A stretch of 36,077 bases of DNA, from the NCBI GenBank assembly GCA_037968835.1, contig JBBKWG010000128.1, positions 1 through 36,077 of the forward strand, written 5' to 3'. Under the pieces are notes generated by a model, which was not told the DNA's origin, did not search any database, and saw only the letters and a program-made list of their open reading frames with translations. The stretch comes from JBBKWG01 sp037968835 (GTDB taxonomy: Bacteria > Pseudomonadota > Alphaproteobacteria > Rhodobacterales > Rhodobacteraceae). The position numbers and the translations under genes are program-made. Shown here piece after piece: positions 25,041 to 35,453 of the stretch; the stretch's first letter is position 1, and each line of letters opens with the position of its first letter.

Positions 25041-25505
25041 ATGACGAAATATCTGATTGCAGCAATCGCCATCGGTGCGGCCATATGGTGGGCGCTCTAC
25101 TCCCTGACCAGCGGCGGTGCCAACGCGGCGATGTTCGCCTATGAAGATCCCGCCGTCGTGTCTGAGGGGCAGGCGATTTACGAAGCGCAGTGCGCGTCCT
25201 GCCACGGTGCTGATCTTGCCGGGCAGCCGGACTGGCAAATAGGCGATGCGGAGGGAGTTCTTCCTGCGCCACCGCACGACGAAAACGGGCATACCTGGCA
25301 CCATGCAGATGGACTGCTTTTCGAGATCACCAAATTCGGAACTTCTGAAGTGGTCGGCAGCGGCTACAAATCAAACATGGCCGGGTTTGAAGATGTGTTG
25401 AGCGACGACGAGATCCGCGCGACCCTCGCGTATATCAAAAGCACATGGCCTCGACACATCGTTGAGCGCCACAATCAGTTCAACGCGGCGGCGGAAGTGA
25501 ACTAG
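25041..25505 (+). CDS. Membrane-anchored monohaem cytochrome c
   Basis: 154 aa. An N-terminal hydrophobic segment (about 3-23) serves as signal or anchor without an evident cleavage site. A class I cytochrome c domain follows, with CASCH (C51, C54, H55) and a likely axial Met113 in SNMAGFEDVLSDDEI. GAGG lies six bases before the ATG. The electron partner is not evident from neighbours. Convergent with the NYN gene, 12 bases apart. Confidence 0.88.
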   Translation: MTKYLIAAIAIGAAIWWALYSLTSGGANAAMFAYEDPAVVSEGQAIYEAQCASCHGADLAGQPDWQIGDAEGVLPAPPHDENGHTWHHADGLLFEITKFGTSEVVGSGYKSNMAGFEDVLSDDEIRATLAYIKSTWPRHIVERHNQFNAAAEVN

Positions 25506-25517
25506 GCGCGTCGTCTA

Positions 25518-26066
25518 TTAGTCGTCTTCGCGTGGTTCGCGCGGCGGCCGGCCGATTACGTCCTTCAATTCGTCCAGTTCGATAAAGTTGTCACACTGGC
25601 GGCGCAGTTCGTCGGCAATCATCGGAGGTTGACTGCGAATGGTCGAAACGACCGAGACGCGTACGCCCTGACGTTGCAGGCTTTCGATCAGTGGACGAAA
25701 ATCGCCGTCACCGGAGAATAGAACGATGTGGTCGACATGCGGGGCCAATTCCATCGCATCGACTGTGAGCTCGATGTCCATGTTGCCCTTGACCTTGCGT
25801 CGCCCCTGGCTGTCAGTGAACTCTTTGGCCGGCTTGGTGACCATCGAGAATCCATTGTAATGCAGCCAGTCGACCAGCGGTCTGATCGGCGAATATTCGT
25901 CGTTTTCGAGGAGCGCGGTGTAGTAAAAGGCGCGAAGAAGCTTGCCGCGTCGCATAAATTCCTGACGCAGAAGCTTGTAGTCGATATCAAATCCAAGTGC
26001 CTTGGCGGCCGCGTATAAGTTCGAGCCGTCGATGAACAGCGCAAGCCGTTCGTCCCTATAGAACAT
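25518..26066 (-). CDS. NYN/LabA-like putative RNase
   Basis: 182 aa NYN (PIN-like) domain protein. Acidic residues expected at the metal site are D13 in LFIDGSNLY, D97 in GNMDIELTVDAM, and D120/D122 in LFSGDGDFRPL. The C-terminus is acidic and Arg-rich (GRPPREPREDD). The ATG at 26066 has GGAAGGA upstream. An in-frame TTG at 26081 adds five residues. RNA cleavage is the known or presumed role of the family; the target is unknown. It faces rpoZ across a 386-base divergent gap. Confidence 0.88.
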   Translation of the reverse strand: MFYRDERLALFIDGSNLYAAAKALGFDIDYKLLRQEFMRRGKLLRAFYYTALLENDEYSPIRPLVDWLHYNGFSMVTKPAKEFTDSQGRRKVKGNMDIELTVDAMELAPHVDHIVLFSGDGDFRPLIESLQRQGVRVSVVSTIRSQPPMIADELRRQCDNFIELDELKDVIGRPPREPREDD

Positions 26067-26452
26067 TACCTGTCCTTCCAAATTCTTGTTGCGCGCATGA
26101 ACCGGTCCGTGAGTGTGTGAGTGGTCGGTTGTGTCTGCACGAGTTTTCGCAATAAGTTATAAAACACATGCAAACGCAACTATCTAAATGGCCAATTCCA
26201 GAAGCGCGTCCGAAGAATAACTGAAATGAACGAAAAAGTCCTCTCCGGACGAGTAGAGAATAATCCGTTTCAGGAACCTGCCAAGTGGTCGATTTAGTCA
26301 ACACCGTCATTTGATTGGCGCGAACTTATCGAAAGCTGTCCTGGTCCTTTGAATTGATGTTTGGCGGCATAGGGTTCACCTCAGAATCGGCTTGTCATCC
26401 GGGGATCAAATGCCTACTTAGCAGTCTATTCCATTTCTGACGGAGACCACCT
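26067..26452. other. Divergent intergenic region between NYN gene and rpoZ
   Basis: This 386-base gap has no credible ORF, tRNA or terminator. It is more AT-rich than its surroundings and should hold two promoters. For rpoZ a TTGTCA at 26392-26397 with 17 bases to TACTTA (26415-26420) is a weak candidate, about 33 bases before the ATG. On the other strand a TATAAC-like stretch near 26156-26162 could serve the NYN gene. A short GT-rich run (GTGAGTGTGTGAGTGG) lies near 26109. Neither promoter is firm. Confidence 0.4.
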
Positions 26453-26806
26453 ATGGCCCGCGTGACGGTTGAAGACTGCGTTGACAAGGTACCGAACAGG
26501 TTTGAACTGGTGATGCTTGCCGCCCATCGGGCGCGCGAGATCGCAACAGGTTCGCCGGTGACGGTCGATCGCGACAACGACAAGAATCCTGTGGTTTCGC
26601 TTCGTGAAATCGCCGACGAAACCCAGTCGGCCGACGAACTGCGCGAGCGGATGATAGAATCACACCAGACCCAGATCGAGGTCGACGAACCAGAGGAAGA
26701 CGCGATGGCGCTTCTCATGGGTGCGGAATCCGACAAGCCGGTCGAAGACGACATGAGCGAGGAGAAGCTGCTTCGCGCTCTCATGGAAGCTCAAGGGCAG
26801 CCGTAA
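26453..26806 (+). CDS. rpoZ: RNA polymerase omega subunit
   Basis: 117 aa. The omega core is at the N-terminus: MARVTVEDCVDKVPNRFELV and LAAHRAREIATGSP, followed by PVVSLREIADE. The C-terminal half is acidic, as in other alphaproteobacteria. Omega helps assemble RNA polymerase and forms one (p)ppGpp binding site. CGGAG lies upstream of the ATG. The rsh gene follows 33 bases later, a common pairing. Confidence 0.96.
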   Translation: MARVTVEDCVDKVPNRFELVMLAAHRAREIATGSPVTVDRDNDKNPVVSLREIADETQSADELRERMIESHQTQIEVDEPEEDAMALLMGAESDKPVEDDMSEEKLLRALMEAQGQP

Positions 26807-26839
26807 GGGCGATGCGCCCTTTCTGAGTGGGGCGACCGG

Positions 26840-28960
<2,121 letters not shown>

Positions 28961-28992
28961 GGGCTATGCAAAGGTAGGAACGGATAGGCACG

Positions 28993-29661
28993 GTGGTCTT
29001 CAAGAGACGCAATCCACGAACCTATTATGAAGCGATCAGCGAGAGCTTCTATCCCCGGGGCGGGTGGCGTCGCGCCGTGCAATACATTGTCTATCGCGTT
29101 CGGCGTTTGCCGGATCCGGCCCACAAGATCAGCCGCGGCATTGCCGTCGGCGTTTTCGTCTGTTTCACACCGTTTTTCGGGCTGCACTTCCTGGTGGCTG
29201 CGCTTCTGGCATGGGTCATTCGCGGCAACGTCATGGCGGCGCTCATGGCGACGTTCTTCGGCAATCCGCTGACCTTCCCGGTCATCGTTTCAGTGTCCAT
29301 GGAACTCGGTCGCTGGATGCTTGGCCTGCCCCCTATTCCCCTTCCCTACGTGGTGACGTCATTCTCGCACGCGGCGGTCGAGGTCTGGAGCAATGCGGTT
29401 GCAATCTTCACGCCCGAGCTGACTCGCTGGGCATCTCTCGGCGATTTCTGGTGGCGGGTGTTCGTGCCATACCTTGTGGGCGGTCTACTGCCGGGTCTCG
29501 CTTGCGCAACGGCTGCCTATATCCTTGCGAACCCGCTGATCTCGGCCTACCAGAAAGCGCGTGTGGCGCGGATGAAGAAACGGTTCGCAAAAAAGCGCGA
29601 GATCGTCGAAGCCAAGCGTGCGGCAAGTCAGGCAATCGTGGAACGCTCGGCAGCGGAGTAG
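28993..29661 (+). CDS. DUF2062 membrane protein
   Basis: 222 aa. The DUF2062 pattern is clear: an amphipathic N-terminus, RGIAVGVFVCFTPFFGLHF, then ALMATFFGNPLTFPVI, with about four membrane helices and a basic C-terminal helix (KARVARMKKRFAKKREIVEA). The start is GTG at 28993, 32 bases after rsh, with AGG-type Shine-Dalgarno. Function of the family is unknown. It likely shares the rpoZ-rsh transcript. Confidence 0.88.
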   Translation: MVFKRRNPRTYYEAISESFYPRGGWRRAVQYIVYRVRRLPDPAHKISRGIAVGVFVCFTPFFGLHFLVAALLAWVIRGNVMAALMATFFGNPLTFPVIVSVSMELGRWMLGLPPIPLPYVVTSFSHAAVEVWSNAVAIFTPELTRWASLGDFWWRVFVPYLVGGLLPGLACATAAYILANPLISAYQKARVARMKKRFAKKREIVEAKRAASQAIVERSAAE

Positions 29662-29706
29662 ACCGCACACTCTTGCGAGATGTGCAAAGTCGTGCGACCT
29701 GAGCGC

Positions 29707-30426
29707 ATGGCGAAGAAAGCGATACGCGCACCTACATCCGGGAAGAAGGCTGCCCAAGTCGGCCGGATTCGGCCCGTGCGCTGGGCAGTACGGGCACTGT
29801 TCTGTTTTGGCATCGCCATTCTGCTCAGCATCGGACTCTACGCCGTAGTGCCGCCTCCGAGCACTCCATATGTGCTCAGCGAGGGCGTGCGGCTGGGCGG
29901 TATCCGGCGCGAGTGGGTGCCGATGGAGCGTATTGCGCCGGTTGCAGCGCGGTCGGTCGTGGCTGCGGAGGATGCAAATTTCTGCCTGCACTGGGGCTTT
30001 GACATGCGTGCGCTGCGCGCGGCGATCGAGCAAGGCGGCGAGCGGGGCGCATCGACACTGTCGCAGCAGGTGGTGAAGAATGTCTGGCTCTGGCAGGGGC
30101 GGAGCTGGCCGCGAAAGGCGCTGGAGGGCGTGATGACACCCTTGGTCGAAGCGGTCTGGACCAAGCGTCGGATCGTCGAAGTTTACCTTAATGTCGCCGA
30201 ATTCGACACCGGCGTTTTCGGGATCGAAGCGGCTGCCCAACATCACTTCAAGATTTCGGCGGCTAAGTTGAATGCGCAGCAGGCGGCGCTTCTGGCGGCT
30301 GTGTTGCCGAACCCGAAGGAGTGGCAGGTGCTCAAGCCGACGGAATTCATCAAGAGCCGTGCCAGGTCGATTGCCGACGGTGCCGCGACGATCGGGGCAG
30401 ATGGTCGCGCGAAGTGCTTCGAGTGA
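29707..30426 (+). CDS. mtgA: Monofunctional peptidoglycan glycosyltransferase
   Basis: 239 aa GT51 enzyme that polymerises lipid II without a transpeptidase domain. One N-terminal membrane helix (about 26-47) anchors it. The catalytic motif AAEDANFCLHWGFD contains E88, followed by GASTLSQQVVKN and RRIVEVYLNVAEF. The start ATG at 29707 is preferred although its Shine-Dalgarno is weak. An ATG at 29680 would add nine residues. It follows DUF2062 by 45 bases. Confidence 0.94.
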   Translation: MAKKAIRAPTSGKKAAQVGRIRPVRWAVRALFCFGIAILLSIGLYAVVPPPSTPYVLSEGVRLGGIRREWVPMERIAPVAARSVVAAEDANFCLHWGFDMRALRAAIEQGGERGASTLSQQVVKNVWLWQGRSWPRKALEGVMTPLVEAVWTKRRIVEVYLNVAEFDTGVFGIEAAAQHHFKISAAKLNAQQAALLAAVLPNPKEWQVLKPTEFIKSRARSIADGAATIGADGRAKCFE

Positions 30427-30571
30427 ACGGACCGATGGGTAGGGCTCGAAATACGTGGAACGGTCAGATGCGCGATTATTACGGTGCCGTTCAAGATAGA
30501 ATCATTTACTCGGAAATAGGCTTGATTTTTGACGTATTGAGCCGGGAAGGTGTGATGTCTAGAGTGTGCGC

Positions 30572-31237
30572 ATGATCCGGCTGTATCACGTTCCGCTTTC
30601 ACCGTTTTGCCGCAAGGTGCGCTTGTCTCTGGCCGAAAAGCGGCTGGAGGTGGAACTGGTCGAAGAGCGCTACTGGGAACGCGACAGCGACTTCATGCGG
30701 CGCAATCCGGCGGGCAAGGTTCCGGTCCTCAAGATCGACGGTCTGACGCTCTCTGAAAGCGCGGCGATCTGCGAATATATCGAAGAGCGTCATCCAGAGC
30801 CATCGCTGATGCCGTCCGATCCAGCGGGACGTCACGAAGTGCGGCGGATGGTGTCGTGGTTCGACGACAAGTTTCACGTCGAGGTCACGTCGAAACTGCT
30901 CTACGAGCGGGTGAACAAGAAGATCTCGAAAGAAGGCTATCCCGATTCAAAAAACGTCAAGGCCGGGGCGCGGGCGATCAAGTTTCATCTGGACTATCTA
31001 GGCCAGCTTCTGGATCAGCGACGGTGGCTGGCGGGCAACGCTTTGACGCTGGCGGATTTCGCTGCTGCGGCACATCTTTCCGCGCTCGATTATATTTCGG
31101 ATGTCGACTGGAACCGTAACGAAACGGTGCGCGACTGGTATGCAAAGATCAAGTCGCGGCCCGCATTTCGGGCGCTTCTGGCCGACGCCGTGCCGGGATT
31201 TCCGCCGCCAGCACATTATGCCGATCTGGATTTTTAA
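30572..31237 (+). CDS. fzlA: FzlA-like GST-fold protein
   Basis: 221 aa. Thioredoxin-like N-terminus (IRLYHVPLSPFCRKVRLSLA, then NPAGKVPVLKIDG) and a helical C-terminal domain with WLAGNALTLADFAAAAHLSA and the ending PPPAHYADLDF. This matches my recollection of Caulobacter FzlA, a GST homologue that binds FtsZ and controls constriction without GST activity. The symbol is by resemblance. The ATG at 30572 follows a poor Shine-Dalgarno; a GTG two codons earlier is possible. queG follows after a GC-rich hairpin. Confidence 0.75.
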   Translation: MIRLYHVPLSPFCRKVRLSLAEKRLEVELVEERYWERDSDFMRRNPAGKVPVLKIDGLTLSESAAICEYIEERHPEPSLMPSDPAGRHEVRRMVSWFDDKFHVEVTSKLLYERVNKKISKEGYPDSKNVKAGARAIKFHLDYLGQLLDQRRWLAGNALTLADFAAAAHLSALDYISDVDWNRNETVRDWYAKIKSRPAFRALLADAVPGFPPPAHYADLDF

Positions 31238-31275
31238 GGGGGCGCTGCCCCCCGGCTTTGCCTTTCCCCGAAATA
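31238..31275. repeat. GC-rich intergenic hairpin repeat, copy 2
   Basis: GGGGG-CGCTG-CCCCC (31238-31252) starts right after the fzlA-like stop and is followed by CCTTTCCCCGAAATATT. It shares the layout of the element at 23904-23933. The bases immediately after it, TTTGAGGGTCG, supply the Shine-Dalgarno of queG, so the hairpin lies between the two genes and may attenuate or process the transcript. Confidence 0.55.
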
Positions 31276-31286
31276 TTTGAGGGTCG

Positions 31287-32333
31287 ATGGAGGGCGAAGG
31301 ATCTCTGAAAGCGCGTTTGGTGGAGGAGGCGCTGGAAGCCGGGTTCGCGCGCGCGCGGGTCTGCCGACCGGATGCGGTGCCGGAGGTAGCAGAGCGACTT
31401 TCGGCATTCATTGACGCGGGTTACCACGGCCAGATGGGGTGGCTGGAAGATCGGGCGCACTGGCGGGGCGATCCGTCAGCACTTTGGCCTGAGGCGCGGT
31501 CGATTCTCATGCTGGCGGAGCCGTATTCACCGGACCACGATCCCTTGGAGGATCTGAAAGCGCGCGACCGTGGGGTGATCTCGGTCTACGCGCGCAACAA
31601 AGATTACCACGATGTCATGAAGAAGCGTCTGAAGCGGGTGGCGCGGTGGTTGGTGGCGGACGCGAATTGCGAAGTCAAAGTCTTCGTCGATACTGCGCCG
31701 GTGCCGGAAAAAGCGTTGGGTCAGGCAGCCGGGCTTGGCTGGCAGGGCAAACATACCAACCTGCTGAGCCGCGATCTGGGCAACTGGTTCTTTCTGGGCG
31801 CGATCTTCACGACAGCGGTTATGGAGCCTGATGAACCCGAGGTCGACCACTGCGGATCGTGTCGGCGGTGTCTGGAAATCTGTCCGACCAACGCCTTTCC
31901 GGCACCTTACAAGTTGGATGCGCGGAGGTGCATCTCGTACCTGACGATCGAACACAAGGGACCAGTCGACGAAGCCTTGCGAGCGGACCTCGGCAACCGG
32001 ATTTACGGGTGCGACGATTGTCTGGCGGTCTGCCCGTGGAACAAGTTCGCATCCGCCGCGCGCGATCAGAAGTATGCGGCCCGCGCCGATCTTGAAGCAC
32101 CGCCGCTGGCCAAGCTTGCAACACTGGACGACGCGGGATTTCGCGCAATGTTCTCCGGCTCGCCAATCAAGCGGATCGGGCGGGACAGATTCGTGCGTAA
32201 CGTGATGTATGCAATAGGAAATTCAGGCGATCCAAGTCTTGCAGCGACGGCACGTCGTCTGACGGACGATAACGACGACACAGTCGCCGATGCCGCGCGG
32301 TGGGCGCTGGGGCGTCTGGCGGGAACTGGCTGA
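31287..32333 (+). CDS. queG: Epoxyqueuosine reductase
   Basis: Cobalamin- and Fe-S-dependent enzyme reducing epoxyqueuosine to queuosine in tRNA. 348 aa. Two [4Fe-4S] motifs: CGSCRRCLEICP from residue 189 and CDDCLAVCPWN from residue 242. Also FVDTAPVPEKALGQAAGLGW (catalytic Asp region) and a C-terminal HEAT-like part (NSGDPSLAATARRLTDDNDD). GAGGG lies four bases before the ATG. Confidence 0.96.
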   Translation: MEGEGSLKARLVEEALEAGFARARVCRPDAVPEVAERLSAFIDAGYHGQMGWLEDRAHWRGDPSALWPEARSILMLAEPYSPDHDPLEDLKARDRGVISVYARNKDYHDVMKKRLKRVARWLVADANCEVKVFVDTAPVPEKALGQAAGLGWQGKHTNLLSRDLGNWFFLGAIFTTAVMEPDEPEVDHCGSCRRCLEICPTNAFPAPYKLDARRCISYLTIEHKGPVDEALRADLGNRIYGCDDCLAVCPWNKFASAARDQKYAARADLEAPPLAKLATLDDAGFRAMFSGSPIKRIGRDRFVRNVMYAIGNSGDPSLAATARRLTDDNDDTVADAARWALGRLAGTG

Positions 32334-32374
32334 GGCGGTTTCGGGTTTGACTGCGCTTGTGTTAGGATCAGTCA

Positions 32375-32401
32375 ATGGCAATCGGGAGGATGACTAGATG
32401 A
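32375..32401 (+). other. Possible 8-codon leader ORF coupled to the 57-aa ORF
   Basis: ATG at 32375 with AGGA seven bases before it reads MAIGRMTR and stops at TGA (32399-32401). That stop overlaps the ATG of the next ORF as ATGA. Because it also spans the ribosome-binding site of the next ORF, translation could open or couple it. Such a short frame can occur by chance. Confidence 0.25.
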
Positions 32402-32571
32402 CTCGGGAGCTCTTTCGCCGCATGCGTATGCCAGACGGTTCGTCGCGGCTTCAGCATTATCTGAAAATCGCGCGACGCCCACAGGTCCCCTCGTCGCTGT
32501 TACGAGCCGAGCGGGCCGCAACACCAAGCCGACTGCAGCGCTTCCTCAGTATCGCGCGCCGCGCCGATTAG
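32398..32571 (+). CDS. Small basic protein (57 aa) with internal duplication
   Basis: A short ORF with a strong Shine-Dalgarno GGGAGGA seven bases before the ATG. The Arg-rich product (13 Arg) holds two copies of one motif: SRLQHYLKIARR (16-27) and SRLQRFLSIARR (44-55), 28 residues apart. The repeats use different codons for the same residues (TCG and AGC for Ser, CTT and CTG for Leu), which points to selection on protein rather than a fresh DNA duplication. The motif suggests two amphipathic basic helices, for example for nucleic acid or membrane binding. I do not recognise a family. Confidence 0.65.
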   Translation: MTRELFRRMRMPDGSSRLQHYLKIARRPQVPSSLLRAERAATPSRLQRFLSIARRAD

Positions 32572-32583
32572 TTCGCTGGCGCG

Positions 32584-32596
32584 GGGGCTAGGCCCC
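32584..32596. other. Short hairpin before the EamA gene
   Basis: GGGGC-TAG-GCCCC forms a perfect 5-bp stem 12 bases after the small ORF stop and 15 bases before the EamA start. There is no T tract, so a terminator is unlikely. It could affect initiation at the next gene. Confidence 0.35.
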
Positions 32597-32611
32597 TGAT
32601 ACGAAAAGGGC

Positions 32612-33553
32612 ATGAGCTTTGCCCCGGTCAATCCGTTCCGCGCGATTGCGCTGAAGATCGCGTCGGTATTGCTGTTTGTCCTGATGGCTTCATTGATCAA
32701 GGCAGCGTCTTCGGAGGTTCCTCCGGGCGAAGCGGTGTTCTTCCGGTCGTTCTTTGCATTGCCGGTCATCGTTGGTTGGCTGGCCTGGCGCGGCGAGCTG
32801 CGCTACGGCCTGAAAACCGTGAACCCGATGGGGCATGTCTGGCGCGGCGTGATCGGATCAACCGCGATGGCAATGAGCTTTGCCGGACTGGCCATCCTGC
32901 CGCTTTACGAAGTGAAAGCGATCCAATACGCGATGCCGCTGTTTGTTGTCATCCTGGCGGCACTGATGCTGGGCGAAACCGTGCGCAAGGTGCGCCTGAC
33001 CGCTGTTGGCATGGGGATGGTCGGGGTTCTCATCATTCTCTGGCCGCGCCTGACCGCGTTCACGAACGGCGGCGAAGTCGATCCTCGCCTCGCCTTTGGC
33101 GCGATCATCGTCCTGTCAGGATCGTTTTGCGCCGCGATGGCGCAGATCTTCGTGCGACGTCTGGTGGAGACCGAAGAGACGGCCGCAATCGTGTTCTGGT
33201 TCTCGATAACCGCGACAGGTCTGTCACTGCTTTCTGCGCCGTTCGGGTGGGCGGTGCCGTCGGTTTCTGTAGTGTTCTATCTGATACTTTCTGGCCTGTT
33301 CGGAGGCGTCGGACAAATCCTGCTGACCAGTGCCTATCGCTACGCCGACGCGTCGATCATTGCTCCGTTCGAATACGCCTCGATGCTGTTTGCAGTCGCG
33401 ATCGGTTTCTTTGTCTTCCGTGAAGTGCCGACATGGACGATGCTGGCTGGTGCGGCGATCGTGATTGCCGCCGGTGTGCTGATCATCCTGCGCGAACACT
33501 ATTTGCGCCTCCAGCGCGGCAAGGCCCGCCAGCATGTCACCAAGTATGGGTGA
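32612..33553 (+). CDS. EamA/DMT-family transporter
   Basis: 313 aa with ten predicted hydrophobic helices in two EamA halves. Motifs are FVLMASLIKAASSEVPPGEAVFFRS at the start, FAGLAILPLYEVKAIQYAMPLFVV, and in the second half GGVGQILLTSAYRYADASIIAPFEY. The pattern resembles the RarD/YdcZ-like exporters of the DMT superfamily. The AAAAGGG directly before the ATG is closer than ideal. The substrate is unknown; it is only distantly similar to the EamA gene at 7784-8626. Confidence 0.9.
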   Translation: MSFAPVNPFRAIALKIASVLLFVLMASLIKAASSEVPPGEAVFFRSFFALPVIVGWLAWRGELRYGLKTVNPMGHVWRGVIGSTAMAMSFAGLAILPLYEVKAIQYAMPLFVVILAALMLGETVRKVRLTAVGMGMVGVLIILWPRLTAFTNGGEVDPRLAFGAIIVLSGSFCAAMAQIFVRRLVETEETAAIVFWFSITATGLSLLSAPFGWAVPSVSVVFYLILSGLFGGVGQILLTSAYRYADASIIAPFEYASMLFAVAIGFFVFREVPTWTMLAGAAIVIAAGVLIILREHYLRLQRGKARQHVTKYG

Positions 33554-33638
33554 CGACATCGCGCGTTGCCGTGGATGTGCCGCAACTGCCACTTAACCCT
33601 CTGCGGGTCGATGAGCCAGTAGACGTCGAGGTCGGACT

Positions 33639-33675
33639 GCTTCAGAGTCTCACTCTTATTAGAGCAAGCATTTTT
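33639..33675 (+). terminator. Weak candidate terminator after EamA gene
   Basis: GCTT...AAGC (33639-33642 and 33666-33669) encloses CTCT-TATT-AGAG (33653-33664), followed by six T. The stem is interrupted and weak, and the T run lies just before the next ribosome-binding site. Confidence 0.25.
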
Positions 33676-33690
33676 TGAGAGGTCAGCATC

Positions 33691-34113
33691 GTGGGATACG
33701 ACGTTCATATAACCCGCAAGGACGACTGGTCGGACGCAGAAGGCGAAGAGATCTCGGTCGAGGAATGGCTGCACTATGTCGGTTCTGACAAGTCGATGCG
33801 ACTGGACGGCGAAGCGCAAGCGACGATGGATTCAGGCGTTGCCGTCGGGATCAAGGACGAAACCCTGGCGGTCTGGACCGAATGGGAAGGCCGCAAGGAC
33901 GACGTCAACCAAGCATGGATGTGGTACGCGCGCGGCAACGTCATGGCCAAGAATCCCGACGCTGCCATGCGCCGCAAGATGTTTCTGATCGCAGATGAGC
34001 TGAACGCGAGGCTTCAGGGCGACGAGGGGGAGTTTTACGACTCGACCGGGGAAGTCGAGGGCCAGCGGCGCGGCGGTGGGATGGGCAAGAAGAAGTGGTG
34101 GAAGTTCTGGTAG
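33691..34113 (+). CDS. Hypothetical protein with tryptophan-rich basic tail (140 aa)
   Basis: Starts at GTG with GAGAGG eight bases upstream. The N-terminus MGYDVHITRKDDWSDAEGEE followed by ISVEEWLHYV is a pattern I have seen in conserved proteins of unknown function. The body is acidic and soluble (AVWTEWEGRKDDVNQAWMWY), and the C-terminus ends GGGMGKKKWWKFW after a Gly/Arg-rich linker. The aromatic-basic tail suggests membrane-surface or partner contact, which is inference. DUF1294 follows 10 bases later. Confidence 0.75.
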   Translation: MGYDVHITRKDDWSDAEGEEISVEEWLHYVGSDKSMRLDGEAQATMDSGVAVGIKDETLAVWTEWEGRKDDVNQAWMWYARGNVMAKNPDAAMRRKMFLIADELNARLQGDEGEFYDSTGEVEGQRRGGGMGKKKWWKFW

Positions 34114-34123
34114 CGGCTGCGCG

Positions 34124-34486
34124 ATGGTCTGGGCCGCACTACTGCTTATTGCGGTAAACCTAGCCACCTACGTCGCGTATGGTCACGACAAGGCACAGTC
34201 CCAAAGCGGCGGTTGGCGCATTCGTGAGAGCACCCTGCTTGGATTGGCATTCCTTGGCGGATCTCCGGCGGCGAAACTGGCTCAGCGGAATTTCCGGCAT
34301 AAGACAAGGAAGCAGCCGTTCGCAGGCAGTCTGAACGCCATAGTCTTCCTACACTGCGCAATCGCGCTGGCATTGGTTGCTCATGTGCTGGCAGGTGGCG
34401 AGTTTCCTCAAATCCATTGGTCAGACTTCGACGCGTCCAGAGAGACCACCCGACCGATACCTAAACGCTTCGGTCCGGGGTCGTGA
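34124..34486 (+). CDS. DUF1294 membrane protein
   Basis: 120 aa. Two hydrophobic helices (about 2-18 and 67-88) flank the DUF1294 signature: AYGHDKAQSQSGGWRIRE, then LLGLAFLGGSPAAKLAQ and RHKTRKQPF. This hallmark set is clear. The ATG at 34124 has a weak Shine-Dalgarno. It extends beyond the usual domain with a hydrophilic tail of about 30 residues. It ends four bases before the convergent ilvE. Confidence 0.88.
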   Translation: MVWAALLLIAVNLATYVAYGHDKAQSQSGGWRIRESTLLGLAFLGGSPAAKLAQRNFRHKTRKQPFAGSLNAIVFLHCAIALALVAHVLAGGEFPQIHWSDFDASRETTRPIPKRFGPGS

Positions 34487-34490
34487 TCGG

Positions 34491-35360
34491 TTAACTCCGC
34501 ACCAGTTTCTCGTACCCTTGCGAAATCTCCCGCACCATGGCGCCGACTTCGAAGTTGAAGTCGCCGATCTGGCCGACGGGGGTTACTTCGGCGGCAGTGC
34601 CGGTCAGCCAGCATTGCTCGAAGCCTTCCATCTCTTCGGGCATGATGTGGCGCTCGTGGACCTTTATCTGGCGATCCTTCAACATCCCAATGACCGTCTG
34701 ACGGGTAAGGCCGTTCAGGAAGCAGTCGGGATAGGGCGTATGAACCTCTCCGTTCTTGACGAAGAAGATATTGGCTCCGGTGGCTTCAGCGACATAGCCG
34801 CGATAATCCATGAACAACGCGTCGGAACACCCCTTCGCCTCGGCCGCGTGCTTTGACGTGGTACAGATCATGTAAAGACCGGCCGCCTTGGCATGAACCG
34901 GGATCGTGTCAGGTGATGGGCGTTTCCATTTCGAAATGTCGAGCTTGGCACCGCGAGTTTTGGCGTCGCCATAATAGGCGCCCCATTCCCACGAAGCGAT
35001 GGCCAGATGAACTGGGTTGCGGGCCGAGGCGACGCCCATGTCCTCGCCTGCGCCACGCCACGCGATGGCGCGAACGTAAGCGTCGCTGGCGCCGTTGGCG
35101 GTGAGAACTTCCTGCTTGGCTGCTTCGATCTCATCGACGGTGTAGGGGATCTGGAAATCCAATTCACCGGCCGAGAAATGCAGGCGCTTGGAATGTTCAC
35201 GCGACTTGAAGATCTTGCCATTGTAGGCGCGCTCGCCTTCAAATACGGACGAAGCATAATGCATGGCGTGGGTCAGGATGTGGACGTTGGCGTCGCGCCA
35301 ATCCACGAGTTTGCCGTCCATCCAGATATTCCCGTCGCGATCGTCATATGCACCCGCCAT
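34491..35360 (-). CDS. ilvE: Branched-chain amino acid aminotransferase
   Basis: Fold-type IV PLP enzyme exchanging amino groups of Leu, Ile, Val with 2-oxoglutarate. 289 aa from ATG 35360, with GGAGG five bases upstream; an open frame of 80 codons before it is non-coding. Motifs: HILTHAMHYASSVFEGERAY, PLP lysine K158 in HAKAAGLYM, DYRGYVAEATGANIF, FLNGLTRQTVIGM. It is divergent from the MarR gene. Confidence 0.96.
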   Translation of the reverse strand: MAGAYDDRDGNIWMDGKLVDWRDANVHILTHAMHYASSVFEGERAYNGKIFKSREHSKRLHFSAGELDFQIPYTVDEIEAAKQEVLTANGASDAYVRAIAWRGAGEDMGVASARNPVHLAIASWEWGAYYGDAKTRGAKLDISKWKRPSPDTIPVHAKAAGLYMICTTSKHAAEAKGCSDALFMDYRGYVAEATGANIFFVKNGEVHTPYPDCFLNGLTRQTVIGMLKDRQIKVHERHIMPEEMEGFEQCWLTGTAAEVTPVGQIGDFNFEVGAMVREISQGYEKLVRS

Positions 35361-35453
35361 TTTGGCCTCCGTTTGCAAATGTTGCTCAAATATGTCCGCT
35401 TCGGTCATAAAGTTACGGAAAATTCGCGTATCGCTAGCAATTGATTCTTGGAA

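Noticed and set aside
32347..32368. Promoter TTGACT...TAGGAT before the small ORF
   Set aside because: The spacer is only about ten bases, too short for a sigma-70 promoter.
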